Assembly (NCBI GenBank): GCA_959601025.1
Contig: CAUGOD010000027.1
Coordinates: 1 to 37,694 of the forward strand
Direction: 5' to 3'
DNA length: 37,694 nt
From: an uncultured Oscillospiraceae bacterium
GTDB taxonomy: Bacteria; Bacillota; Clostridia; Oscillospirales; Acutalibacteraceae
The notes beneath the pieces are model-generated. The model made no database searches and was not told the DNA's origin. It saw nothing but the letters and a program-made list of their open reading frames with translations. Shown piece by piece: positions 1 to 7,279 of the stretch. Position numbers and translations under genes: made by a program. Each line of letters begins with the position of its first letter. The first letter of the stretch is position 1.

Positions 1-53
1 AATAGCCCCTTTTAGGGGCTGTGCAAGCCACCGGTTCTACCGGTGGTCTTGAC
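1..53 (-). repeat. Palindromic end of an IS200/IS605-like element (partial)
   Basis: Two hairpins are stacked here: AGCCCCT/AGGGGCT at 4-20 and CCACCGGT/ACCGGTGG at 28-46. Read on the minus strand, the order of motifs is TCAA, a CACC..GGTGG hairpin, TTG, ACAG, a GCCCCT..AGGGGC hairpin and CTA. That is the same order and spacing as the repeat at 18,733-18,786. Subterminal imperfect palindromes of this kind are characteristic of IS200/IS605 single-strand transposons and their derivatives. No transposase is in view; the rest of the element would lie to the left, outside the window. It could instead be a simple terminator pair behind the GNAT gene. Confidence 0.45.
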
Positions 54-70
54 TTTATGACAGCATGACC

Positions 71-856
71 TTAACCGCAGGAAGGCGCTATTTCATATGT
101 TGGATACGCGCGGTCGAAGTGGTAGCCCAATCGTTCCGACAGCCGCACGGAGGTTGGGTTCGCCGCGTCCCAGCTGGGATACAACCCCCGGTCGAGGCAT
201 TCCAGAATCAGCCGCGCGGCGCAGGCGGCGGCCAGTCCCTTCCGCCGATGATCCGGATGAGTCGCCACCTCGATTTCCAGCCCGCCGCGATAAACGCTGT
301 AGGAGGAAGCGCCGCTGACCGGCGCACCGTCCCACAGGGCGACGAAGCCCAGTCCCCGGCGCGAAAAATCTTCTCTGGACTCAAAATTGGAACAAAAGTC
401 ACAGCTCCACTCCTCCGCCATCGCCGATTCGTACCAACGCGTCCCGATCTCCTCCAAAGAATAGCCGTCCGGCAGGGCGCGCACCCATCCGCACAGCTTG
501 TCCCGGTCGAAAATGCCCGGTTCTTTTTTAATTGCATAGCGATCAAACCGGCGGCAACGATCCCCGTAAAGCCGCTCAATCCGATCGCACCACGTTTCGT
601 TTTCCGGCACAATAAACAGACGACGATCCGGCAGCACGCGGAAAAGCGCCGCCGCATCGGGAGCGTCTGCCTCTCCCGCCGGATAAACAAAGTCTCCCAA
701 ACGAATCAGCGCGCAGCGGGGCGTGTCTTTATCGTCCGCCCACGCATCCCCCATCACGCCCTGCAGGCAGGACCAGATTAGAGTCTCCTGACTGCCGCGA
801 TAAAGCGGTTCGAGTCCGTTTCTCTCTCCCGGCTCCAGGTATTCCGGCTGAGCCAT
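71..856 (-). CDS. GNAT family N-acetyltransferase (long, two-part type)
   Basis: 261 residues. The C-terminal half has the GNAT acetyl-CoA-binding pattern: a beta strand ending GLEIEVATHPDHRRKGLAAA (about residues 190-209), with the R-x-x-G-x-A pyrophosphate loop, followed by SVRLSERLGYH near the end. The N-terminal 130 residues are not a standard GNAT fold; their length and arrangement match the GNAT_acetyltran (PF12746) type common in Clostridia. The substrate is unknown. The ATG has an AAGGAGAG ribosome site just upstream and a good promoter at 894-922. It is a single-gene unit facing left, and its stop lies about 20 bp from the palindromic repeat at the window edge. Confidence 0.85.
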   Translation of the reverse strand: MAQPEYLEPGERNGLEPLYRGSQETLIWSCLQGVMGDAWADDKDTPRCALIRLGDFVYPAGEADAPDAAALFRVLPDRRLFIVPENETWCDRIERLYGDRCRRFDRYAIKKEPGIFDRDKLCGWVRALPDGYSLEEIGTRWYESAMAEEWSCDFCSNFESREDFSRRGLGFVALWDGAPVSGASSYSVYRGGLEIEVATHPDHRRKGLAAACAARLILECLDRGLYPSWDAANPTSVRLSERLGYHFDRAYPTYEIAPSCG

Positions 857-893
857 ATGCTTCTCTCCTTTTCCGGATTGTTTGCTTTCCTAT

Positions 894-922
894 ATTATAG
901 AATATCCGTCCATCCCGGACAA
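894..922 (-). promoter_or_regulatory. Sigma-A-type promoter of the GNAT gene
   Basis: On the minus strand TTGTCC (917-922) and TATAAT (894-899) are separated by 17 bp, about 40 bp upstream of the GNAT start codon at 856. Confidence 0.7.
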
Positions 923-1065
923 GCGCTTTTTCCGGCAAGCTTCGACGGACAACCGTCCCGGACGAGCATATACTGTATTGACGGGACAAGCGGCGCTGCG
1001 CAGCTTCACAAGGAAATTTGCCGCTGCCCGATTAATTTGAAAAATACCGGCAAAAATATCCCTGC

Positions 1066-1083
1066 GGACGTTTTTGAACGTCC
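1066..1083 (+). promoter_or_regulatory. Hairpin upstream of mazF-like gene
   Basis: GGACGTT and AACGTCC pair around a TTTG loop, with flanking TCCCT and AAGGGA able to extend the structure across bulges. It lies about 55 bp before the MazF start in a stretch with no gene. It may be a leader structure or an operator; no run of T follows it, so a terminator is unlikely. Confidence 0.3.
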
Positions 1084-1137
1084 CAAGGGAAGCCGGCGTT
1101 TCCGTAAAAGCTTGCAGTAACAGGAGTGAGAAAAACC

Positions 1138-1506
1138 GTGAACGTCCGTAGAGGAGATATTTATTACGCGGACCTGAGCCCGGTGGTCGGGTCGGAGCAG
1201 GGCGGGATCCGCCCGGTGCTGATCGTGCAGAACGACGTGGGAAACCGATTTAGCCCCACAGTGATCGCCGCCGCTATTACCAGCCAGAAGGACAAGGCCC
1301 GCCTGCCCACCCATATCCAGCTGAATTCCACCGGAAGCGGCCTGGCCAGGGATTCGATCGTTTTGCTGGAACAGATCCGTACCATCGACAAGCGCAGGCT
1401 CAAGGAACACATGGGGCGGCTGGACGATCAGTCGATGAACCGGATCAATCAGGCGCTGGAAATCAGCTTCGGCCTGCACAACGACGCGGGAAACCGGACT
1501 ACATAA
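1138..1506 (+). CDS. MazF/PemK-family endoribonuclease toxin (EndoA-like)
   Basis: 122 residues from GTG at 1138. A GTG at 1126 is in frame but overlaps the AGGAG ribosome site at 1122-1126, so the later start is preferred (11 bp spacing). The protein shows the full Firmicute EndoA/MazF pattern: RRGDIYYADLSPVVGSEQGG at the N-terminus, RPVLIVQNDVGN, and later TSQKDKARLPTHI and LARDSIVLLEQIRTIDK. The conserved Arg of GGIRPVLI and the Thr/Ser of ITSQ are the expected active-site positions of this family. These enzymes cut mRNA at short sequences such as UACAU. In Bacillus the gene follows its antitoxin ndoAI and alr; here no antitoxin ORF precedes it, and the 280 bp upstream carry only a GNAT promoter and a hairpin. 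Function as an orphan ribonuclease is inferred. Confidence 0.9.
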   Translation: MNVRRGDIYYADLSPVVGSEQGGIRPVLIVQNDVGNRFSPTVIAAAITSQKDKARLPTHIQLNSTGSGLARDSIVLLEQIRTIDKRRLKEHMGRLDDQSMNRINQALEISFGLHNDAGNRTT

Positions 1507-1545
1507 ACCGTCCGGAACGCATAAAGGCCGTTTCCACAGCCATAC

Positions 1546-1565
1546 TAGAGTGTGTTCACACTCTA
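1546..1565. terminator. Palindrome between mazF-like gene and coat genes
   Basis: A perfect inverted repeat, TAGAGTGTG-TT-CACACTCTA, lies 40 bp after the MazF stop. It has no T-run, so it is either a weak terminator or a protein-binding site. Confidence 0.35.
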
Positions 1566-1634
1566 ACCGCGCTTACACCTCCGCCGCCCGTACGGCGGCC
1601 GGCGTAGACATCCGACAAGAAAGGCGGAACAGCT

Positions 1635-1820
1635 ATGGCAAACCTGACGACAGAGGAGCTCAAAGCGATAGAGGATCAGCTCGGCGCAGAACTGCTTCTG
1701 ATTAAAAAATTCAAGTCGTACGCCGTCCTCTCCACCGACGCGCAGATCAAAACCCAATGCGAGCAGATTGCCGGCCGGCACCAGAACCATTTCGACCGGC
1801 TGCTCAGCTATCTGAACTGA
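1635..1820 (+). CDS. Small coat-associated helical protein
   Basis: 61 residues, wholly alpha-helical in pattern, beginning MANLTTEELKAIEDQLGAEL and ending in a repeated heptad-like stretch (CEQIAGRHQNHFDRLLSYLN). Proteins of this size and pattern commonly precede the Coat F-domain gene in Clostridia and are annotated as spore coat or hypothetical proteins. The ribosome site AGAAAGGCGG lies 7-10 bp before the ATG. It is followed after 25 bp by the CotF-like gene, so the two almost certainly form one transcript made during sporulation. A separate biochemical role is not known. Confidence 0.75.
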   Translation: MANLTTEELKAIEDQLGAELLLIKKFKSYAVLSTDAQIKTQCEQIAGRHQNHFDRLLSYLN

Positions 1821-1845
1821 CGGATCAAAGAAAGGAAGAATCGAC

Positions 1846-2133
1846 ATGGCCCAGAATCCCGCGCCCAACCTTCCCATGCAGGATAAGGACCGGATGGAGG
1901 ACGCTCTGAGCTCCCAAAAATTCATTGCGGAAGCTTACAATTCCTTCGCCAACGAATGCGCGGCGGCCAACGTCCGGGATGAACTGCTGAACATCCTGCA
2001 GGACGAGCACAACATCCAGGCCGATATTTTTAATGAGATGCAGAAGCGGGGCTGGTATCCGACCACCCCGGCCGACCAGCAGCAAATTCAGACGGTAAAA
2101 TCCAAATTTGCTCCCTCCGCGTCCCAATCCTGA
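1846..2133 (+). CDS. cotF: Spore coat protein, Coat F domain
   Basis: 95 residues. The core MQDKDRMEDALSSQKFIAEA, followed by YNSFANECAAANVRDELLNI and then DEHNIQADIFNEMQKRGWY, matches the short clostridial Coat F (PF07875) proteins, which have a ferritin-like helical hairpin fold and go into the outer spore coat. It sits 25 bp behind the 61-residue gene and ends 35 bp before a strong terminator at 2168. The start ATG has AAGGAAG ahead of it. The symbol is used for the family; paralogues are common in such genomes. Confidence 0.85.
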   Translation: MAQNPAPNLPMQDKDRMEDALSSQKFIAEAYNSFANECAAANVRDELLNILQDEHNIQADIFNEMQKRGWYPTTPADQQQIQTVKSKFAPSASQS

Positions 2134-2167
2134 ATCTCCGCGCTGAAAGCAAGCACGTAAAGCTTCA

Positions 2168-2207
2168 ACGTCCCGCGTCTGCCTTCCGCAGGCGGCGGGA
2201 CGTTTTT
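2168..2207 (+). terminator. Rho-independent terminator after coat genes
   Basis: ACGTCCCGC pairs with GCGGGACGT, with an inner TCTGC/GCAG pairing, and TTTTT follows directly. Confidence 0.85.
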
Positions 2208-2457
2208 ATGCCGTTTTTTCTTTCTCCTACTTCTCCTACTTCTCCTATCCTGCCGCTCCCCTCTATGGCTGGACATTGTAAGCAACAATTCTTTATTTCG
2301 ATAGCATTTTACCGTTTTTTCCATGATTTTGTCGATTTTTCTTGCTATTTTCGTAGACAGCGTGATAGAATAAGCGACAGGAAAATCCTCGGCTTTTGGT
2401 TCGGCGGCTTCGATCCAAAGGCTGGAAAATGAGGAAAACAAGGAGAGTGGAAATATC
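2208..2457 (+). promoter_or_regulatory. Leader of nhaC with short tandem repeat and candidate promoter
   Basis: A 250-bp gene-free stretch between the coat terminator and nhaC. It holds three tandem copies of a 9-bp unit (TTCTCCTAC, 2222-2248, last base T) and a possible promoter TTGCTA (2342-2347), 18 bp, TAGAAT (2366-2371). No riboswitch was recognised. Confidence 0.35.
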
Positions 2458-4032
2458 ATGGATCCGATTTACGTGGGCTGGCTGTCCATCCTTCCCCCTG
2501 TAATTGCCATTGTCCTGGCATTGATTACCAAGGAAGTCATCTCTTCCCTTCTGGTAGGAATCCTGTCCGGCGCGCTAATCTATTCGCTGAGCACCGGGGC
2601 GAATCCGATCGTGGGCACGGTAGAAACCTCGTTCAAACTGATGGCGGATAAAGCCGACATCAACATTCTTCTCTTTCTGGCGCTGTTGGGAGCGCTGGTG
2701 GTCGTGACCGGTATGGCTGGCGGCTCCCGCGCATACGGCCGCTGGGCAGGCAACAAGCTGAAAAGCCGGCGTTCCGCCATGGTGGCGACCGGCATTCTCG
2801 GCGGCATTATCTTTATCGACGATTATTTTAACTGTCTAACCGTCGGCACGGTCATGAAGCCGGTCACCGACAAGCATAACATTTCCCGCGCCAAGCTTGC
2901 CTATATCATCGACGCCACGGCTGCGCCGGTCTGCATTATTGCCCCAATATCCAGCTGGGCGGCGGCGGTTGGCTCCAACCTGCGGGAAACCGGCGCGTTT
3001 TCCAGCGATCTGACCGCCTTTGTCTCCACGATCCCTTATAACCTTTATGCCATCCTTTCCATCGTGATGGTGTTCGCGCTTTGCCTTTTTAATCTGGATT
3101 TCGGGCCGATGGCCAAGGTGGAACAAAAGGCGAAAGAAGAGGGCGAACTCGGCGCGGTGGATACTCATCTGAAGGAAGCCTTCGCCGTGTCGGACAAGGG
3201 GCGCGTTTTCGACATGCTGATTCCGGTCTTCGCGCTGATCGTCTTTTCTATCCTCGCCATGCTGCATAACGGCGGCCTGTGGGGAGAAGACCCCGCCTAT
3301 CACTCCATCCCGGCGGCGTTTGGCAACTGCTCTGCATCGGAGGCGCTGGTAATCGGCGGGTTTGCCGCTCTGGTCGTGGCGTTCCTCCTGTTCGTGCCGC
3401 GGGGAGTCGTCAAATTCCGCGCCTTTATGGACGGGATTGTGGAGGGCGTCAAGTCTATGGTACCCGCCTTCGTCATCCTGATCCTCGCCTGGACGATCAG
3501 CGGCGTCTGTCGGGACCTGCTGATGACCGGAGAATTTGTGAAAACCATCGTTTCAAACAGCGTGCTGCCGGGCGCGCTGCTGCCGGCGTTGGTTTTTGTG
3601 GTCGCCGCGCTTCTTTCCTTTGCCATGGGAACGGCGTGGGGCACCTTCGGCATTCTGATCCCGATCATCGTCCCTACTTGCACGGCAGTCGCGCCGGAGC
3701 TACTGGTGGTCGCCCTATCCGCGACGCTGGCGGGCAGCGTCTTCGGCGATCACTGCTCTCCGATTTCGGACACCACCATTCTTTCTTCCACCGGCGCGGG
3801 ATGCAATCACATTCAGCACGTCTCCACCCAGCTGGTGTATTCGATCACCACGGCGGCCTGCTGTGTCGTCGGGTATCTGGTCGCCGGTTTCTCGGGCGGC
3901 AATATTCCCCTGACGCTGGGGACCTCCCTGATTCTTCTAGCCGCCGTTGTATTCATCCTCCATCGCGTCTCCGCTTCCAAAAAGCCGGATGAAACGGCGG
4001 AATCAAAACCGATTCCGGCCGTCGAAGAGTAA
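2458..4032 (+). CDS. nhaC: Na+/H+ antiporter, NhaC family
   Basis: 524 residues with about a dozen hydrophobic segments. The N-terminal stretch (YVGWLSILPPVIAIVLALIT) and internal motifs such as IIFIDDYFNCLTVGTVMKPV, IDATAAPVCIIAPISSWAAA and FGDHCSPISDTTILSSTGAG are typical of the NhaC superfamily, which exchanges sodium, and in some members malate/lactate or other amines, for protons at the cytoplasmic membrane. The conserved acidic and Asn/Ser residues in FIDDYFN and DHCSPISD are the expected ion-binding region. The usual family length is 450-550. GGAGAG lies 10 bp before the ATG. It is a single-gene transcript closed by the hairpin at 4058. The exact substrate cannot be set from sequence. 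Confidence 0.88.
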   Translation: MDPIYVGWLSILPPVIAIVLALITKEVISSLLVGILSGALIYSLSTGANPIVGTVETSFKLMADKADINILLFLALLGALVVVTGMAGGSRAYGRWAGNKLKSRRSAMVATGILGGIIFIDDYFNCLTVGTVMKPVTDKHNISRAKLAYIIDATAAPVCIIAPISSWAAAVGSNLRETGAFSSDLTAFVSTIPYNLYAILSIVMVFALCLFNLDFGPMAKVEQKAKEEGELGAVDTHLKEAFAVSDKGRVFDMLIPVFALIVFSILAMLHNGGLWGEDPAYHSIPAAFGNCSASEALVIGGFAALVVAFLLFVPRGVVKFRAFMDGIVEGVKSMVPAFVILILAWTISGVCRDLLMTGEFVKTIVSNSVLPGALLPALVFVVAALLSFAMGTAWGTFGILIPIIVPTCTAVAPELLVVALSATLAGSVFGDHCSPISDTTILSSTGAGCNHIQHVSTQLVYSITTAACCVVGYLVAGFSGGNIPLTLGTSLILLAAVVFILHRVSASKKPDETAESKPIPAVEE

Positions 4033-4057
4033 ATTTCGGTATCATTATATATAAGGA

Positions 4058-4094
4058 ACGACCGGCAAAACCACGGTTTTGCCGGTCGTTTTTG
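4058..4094. terminator. Bidirectional terminator between nhaC and CNNM gene
   Basis: A 15-bp perfect stem, ACGACCGGCAAAACC with GGTTTTGCCGGTCGT, is followed by TTTTT on the plus strand. It separates two convergent genes. Confidence 0.9.
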
Positions 4095-4107
4095 TACCCT
4101 GCGGTTC

Positions 4108-5361
4108 TCACTCCGCAGGAGTTTCGGGTTTCCCTTCCAAACGAATCTGAAGAATTCGTTTTTGTTCCATCCTTGTCACCGTAACGGTACGGCCGCCAAG
4201 GAAAAACGAATCGCCTTCCGACGGAATACGCTCCATCTGCTCGATCACCCAGCCGCCGACGGTTACGGCTTCCTCCGGTTCGTCAAATCCAAAACGCTCA
4301 CAGAATTCCTCCGCGCCGGCGCCGGCGTCTACTAGGTACACATCCTCTCGAACCAGTTGAAAATCCTCGGCCATCCCGTCCGCATCGTCGTGTTCATCCC
4401 ATATGTCGCCAACCAGTTCTTCCAGGATATCCTCCAGCGTCACAACGCCGACCGTTCCGCCGAACTCATCCACCACCACTGCCATATGCACCTTGCGGTG
4501 CTGCATCTGCCGGAGAAGGGCCGATATTTTGGCGTTTTCCAGGGTACAATATACCTCTCCCATCACATTCCGAAGGGAACGGCTCGTCTGATATGCTTCC
4601 GAATAAAAATCCTTTTCATGCAAAATACCGATCACATGGTCAATGGTATGGCTGTACACCGGCAACCGGGAATGCCCGCTTACACGGAAAGCGCGGGCGA
4701 TTTCCTCCGTCGGATCGTTTTCCTCCACCGCCACCAGATCGACGCGGGGCGTCAGTACGTCCGCCGCGTCGAGATCGTTGAATTCGATCGCCGCGCGGAT
4801 TAGCTGCCCCTCCTGCTCGTCGATGCCGCCCTCGTTCTGCATCTCGTCCACCATAGTCATCAGCTCTTCACTGGTCGCGCCGTCCTTTTTTCCCACGCGG
4901 AACAGGCGGGAAAGCAGCTTCTTCCATTGCCCGAAGGCCCAATTGAGAGGGGTCAGCAGGAGAATCAGCACGCGGATGACCGGCGCGGAAAACTTCGCAA
5001 AGGCTTCCGGGCTTTCTTTGGCCAGGCTCTTAGGGGTGATTTCTCCAAAAATCAGTACCAGCACCGTCATCACAATGGTGGACACCGACACGCCCGCATC
5101 GCCGAGCCATCGCACAAACAACAATGTCGCCAGAGAGGTGGAGGTAATATTGACAATATTGTTCCCAATCAGAATGGTGGACAGCAGGGAATCGTACCGA
5201 TCCAGCAGCGTAAGGACCAGCCGCGATTTTTTATTCCCGTTGTTCGCCTCGCTGCGGACGCGCAGGACGTTCAGGCTGTTGAACGCCGTCTCGGTTGCGG
5301 AAAAATACGAAGACATCAGAATCAGCAGACACAAAACAACCGCCATAACCGCATTTCCCAT
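4108..5361 (-). CDS. CNNM/CorC-type transporter (DUF21 + CBS pair + CorC/HlyC domain)
   Basis: 417 residues. Residues 1-190 form the CNNM transmembrane domain (DUF21) with SSYFSATETAFNSLN and IFGEITPKSLAKESPEAFA, the hallmark TPK turn. Two CBS motifs follow (about 205-325), with RVDLVAVEENDPTEEI and VHMAVVVDEFGGTVGVVTLE. The CorC_HlyC domain is at the C-terminus (about 335-410). Family members export Mg2+ (Bacillus MpfA) or other divalent cations and are often mislabelled hemolysins. It is a single gene convergent with nhaC and divergent from the DUF378 gene. Confidence 0.9.
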   Translation of the reverse strand: MGNAVMAVVLCLLILMSSYFSATETAFNSLNVLRVRSEANNGNKKSRLVLTLLDRYDSLLSTILIGNNIVNITSTSLATLLFVRWLGDAGVSVSTIVMTVLVLIFGEITPKSLAKESPEAFAKFSAPVIRVLILLLTPLNWAFGQWKKLLSRLFRVGKKDGATSEELMTMVDEMQNEGGIDEQEGQLIRAAIEFNDLDAADVLTPRVDLVAVEENDPTEEIARAFRVSGHSRLPVYSHTIDHVIGILHEKDFYSEAYQTSRSLRNVMGEVYCTLENAKISALLRQMQHRKVHMAVVVDEFGGTVGVVTLEDILEELVGDIWDEHDDADGMAEDFQLVREDVYLVDAGAGAEEFCERFGFDEPEEAVTVGGWVIEQMERIPSEGDSFFLGGRTVTVTRMEQKRILQIRLEGKPETPAE

Positions 5362-5584
5362 GAACCTGTCTTCTCTCCCATATCCTTCATTTTTTAAAAT
5401 AATGGAGATAGTGTACCCTTTTTTGATTCAAATTTTATGTTTTTGTAAAGCCTCCGCATAAAGCGCATAAATCCATCGGGGAACGTACATACTAACCTCG
5501 CGGAAAGTCCGCCGGTCTGCGGCGGACCTGTTTCGCAGCCTCCGGCGTCCAAACGCGCCGGGCAATAAAAGAGGAGTGAAACAC

Positions 5585-5794
5585 ATGCTGGACAGACTGG
5601 CGCTTATCCTCGTGGTCATCGGCGCTATCAACTGGGGCAGTATCGGCTTGTTTCAGTTCGACATAGTAGCATGGGCTTTCGGCGGCCAGGGCGCCGCTGT
5701 CAGCCGCGTGATCTACACCATTGTCGCGCTGGCAGGCATCTGGTGCATCTCCCTGTTTTTCCGCGACCGCGAAGAACTGATTGAGCACGACTAA
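5585..5794 (+). CDS. DUF378 small membrane protein
   Basis: 69 residues from ATG at 5585. A GTG at 5576 is in frame but overlaps the GAGGAG ribosome site (5571-5576), which is spaced 8 bp from the ATG. Two transmembrane helices flank the family signature INWGSIGLFQFDIVAWAFGG, followed by VSRVIYTIVALAGIW, as in DUF378 (PF04070). The function of the family is unknown. A perfect bidirectional terminator begins 6 bp after the stop, so it is monocistronic. A GC-rich hairpin (GTCCGCC/GGCGGAC, about 5508-5528) lies in its leader. Confidence 0.85.
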   Translation: MLDRLALILVVIGAINWGSIGLFQFDIVAWAFGGQGAAVSRVIYTIVALAGIWCISLFFRDREELIEHD

Positions 5795-5800
5795 TGCTCT

Positions 5801-5840
5801 ATAAAAAGCGGCGGACGAAAATTCGTCCGCCGCTTTTTAT
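5801..5840. terminator. Bidirectional terminator between DUF378 gene and ackA
   Basis: A 19-bp perfect inverted repeat (5801-5819 with 5822-5840) has five A on the left and five T on the right, so it can serve both convergent genes. Confidence 0.92.
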
Positions 5841-5861
5841 CCTGGTTTGCAGCGCGTAAGT

Positions 5862-7070
5862 TTACAGCGCCCTGCCCTCGACGATCGCCTTGGTGTCCCG
5901 CGCAATGACCAGCTCTTCGTTGGTCGGGATGACAAAGGCCCGCACGGAGGAATCCGGTGTGGTGATTTCGGCTTCCTCGCCATGCACCTTATTCTTTTCC
6001 TCATCCAGCTTCATGCCGTAGAAGCCGAAGGCCTTAATGATCTCCGCCCGGAGACTGGGCTGGTTCTCACCGATGCCAGCGGTAAAGATCAGCGCATCCA
6101 CCCCGCCGAGGGCGGCGATATACCCGCCGATATATTTGATGATCTCATAAGTGCGCATCTCCCAGGCGAGCTTTGCGCGTTCATTCCCCGCTTCCACCGC
6201 CGCCGCGATGTCGCGGTCGTCGCTGGAAACGCCGGAGATGCCCAGCATACCGGACTGCTTGTTCAGAAGCTGATCCATTTCGTGAGGCGTCAGGCCCTCT
6301 TTTTCCATGATGTAGGTAACGACCGAGGGATCCACCGCGCCGGAGCGGGTACCCATCATGAAGCCGTCCAACGGCGTCAGGCCCATGGTGGTATCGATCA
6401 CCTTGCCGTCTTTAATCGCCGTCACGGAGGAACCGTTGCCGAAATGGCAGGAAATCACACGGGTTCCTTTCCCGTCCGGCTTACCTAGAAGCTCCAGGCA
6501 GCGCTGGCTGACATACCGGTGAGAGGTGCCGTGGAAACCGTAACGGCGGATGCCGTATTCCTCATAATACCGGTATGGAACGCCGAACATATACGCCTTG
6601 GGGGGCATGGTCTGATGGAAAGCGGTGTCGAACACCACAACCTGCGGCACCTCCTTACCGAAGGCCTCGATCGCCGCATTGATCCCCTGTACATGCGCCT
6701 TATTGTGCAGCGGAGCCAGAGAAGCATAGTCCGCGATATCCTGGATGACCTGCTCGTTCACCAGCACGGAACGATCAAACTTCGAACCGCCCTGCACAAT
6801 ACGATGGCCGATGGCCGACACCTCGGACAGGTCGTCGATGACCCTGCCCTCGCCCTCGGTGAGAGCCGCCTTCACCTCGGCAAAAGCGGCGGTATGGTCG
6901 TTCATCTCGACTTCCTTTGCGATCACCCGGCCGTCGCTGGTTTTGTGCGTGATCTTTCCGCCAATACCGATCCGCTCGCAGTTGCCCTTGGCCAGGACGA
7001 CCTCTCCATCCATATCGATCAGCTGATACTTCAGCGAGGAGCTGCCCGCATTGATGACCAGAATTTTCAT
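5862..7070 (-). CDS. ackA: Acetate kinase
   Basis: 402 residues from MKILVINAGSSSLKYQL. An in-frame TTG four codons earlier lies directly behind the AAAGGA site, so the ATG at 7070 is preferred although the spacing is a little long. All acetate kinase motifs are present: NAGSSSLK (phosphate loop), VVFDTAFHQTMP, RRYGFHGTSHRYV, SCHFGNGSSV and IFTAGIGENQ. The enzyme interconverts acetyl phosphate plus ADP with acetate plus ATP, the last ATP-yielding step of acetate formation in anaerobes. No pta gene is adjacent, unlike in many Clostridia. A divergent 200-bp spacer separates it from tmcAL. Confidence 0.97.
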   Translation of the reverse strand: MKILVINAGSSSLKYQLIDMDGEVVLAKGNCERIGIGGKITHKTSDGRVIAKEVEMNDHTAAFAEVKAALTEGEGRVIDDLSEVSAIGHRIVQGGSKFDRSVLVNEQVIQDIADYASLAPLHNKAHVQGINAAIEAFGKEVPQVVVFDTAFHQTMPPKAYMFGVPYRYYEEYGIRRYGFHGTSHRYVSQRCLELLGKPDGKGTRVISCHFGNGSSVTAIKDGKVIDTTMGLTPLDGFMMGTRSGAVDPSVVTYIMEKEGLTPHEMDQLLNKQSGMLGISGVSSDDRDIAAAVEAGNERAKLAWEMRTYEIIKYIGGYIAALGGVDALIFTAGIGENQPSLRAEIIKAFGFYGMKLDEEKNKVHGEEAEITTPDSSVRAFVIPTNEELVIARDTKAIVEGRAL

Positions 7071-7279
7071 TTTCGTGACCAATCCTTTCCTGTCTGTCTA
7101 TGCCCGGGTTCCCGGTTGCTATATTGCATTTTTATCAGAAACACCGTATACTTTAACCATATCATGATAATACGAACCTCTCTGATTTTCAAGATGAAAA
7201 TCGACGTTTCTTTCATTTTTCTGCATAAATAGCCGGGAGAGAAATCGATCCTCCCTTTTCAAGAAAGGATGAAGCCGCT

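Noticed and set aside
857..1120. Open frame of 87 codons upstream of mazF that might be an antitoxin.
   Set aside because: It begins directly at the GNAT start region, covers the GNAT promoter, lacks a ribosome site, and its sequence shows no ribbon-helix-helix or AbrB pattern.
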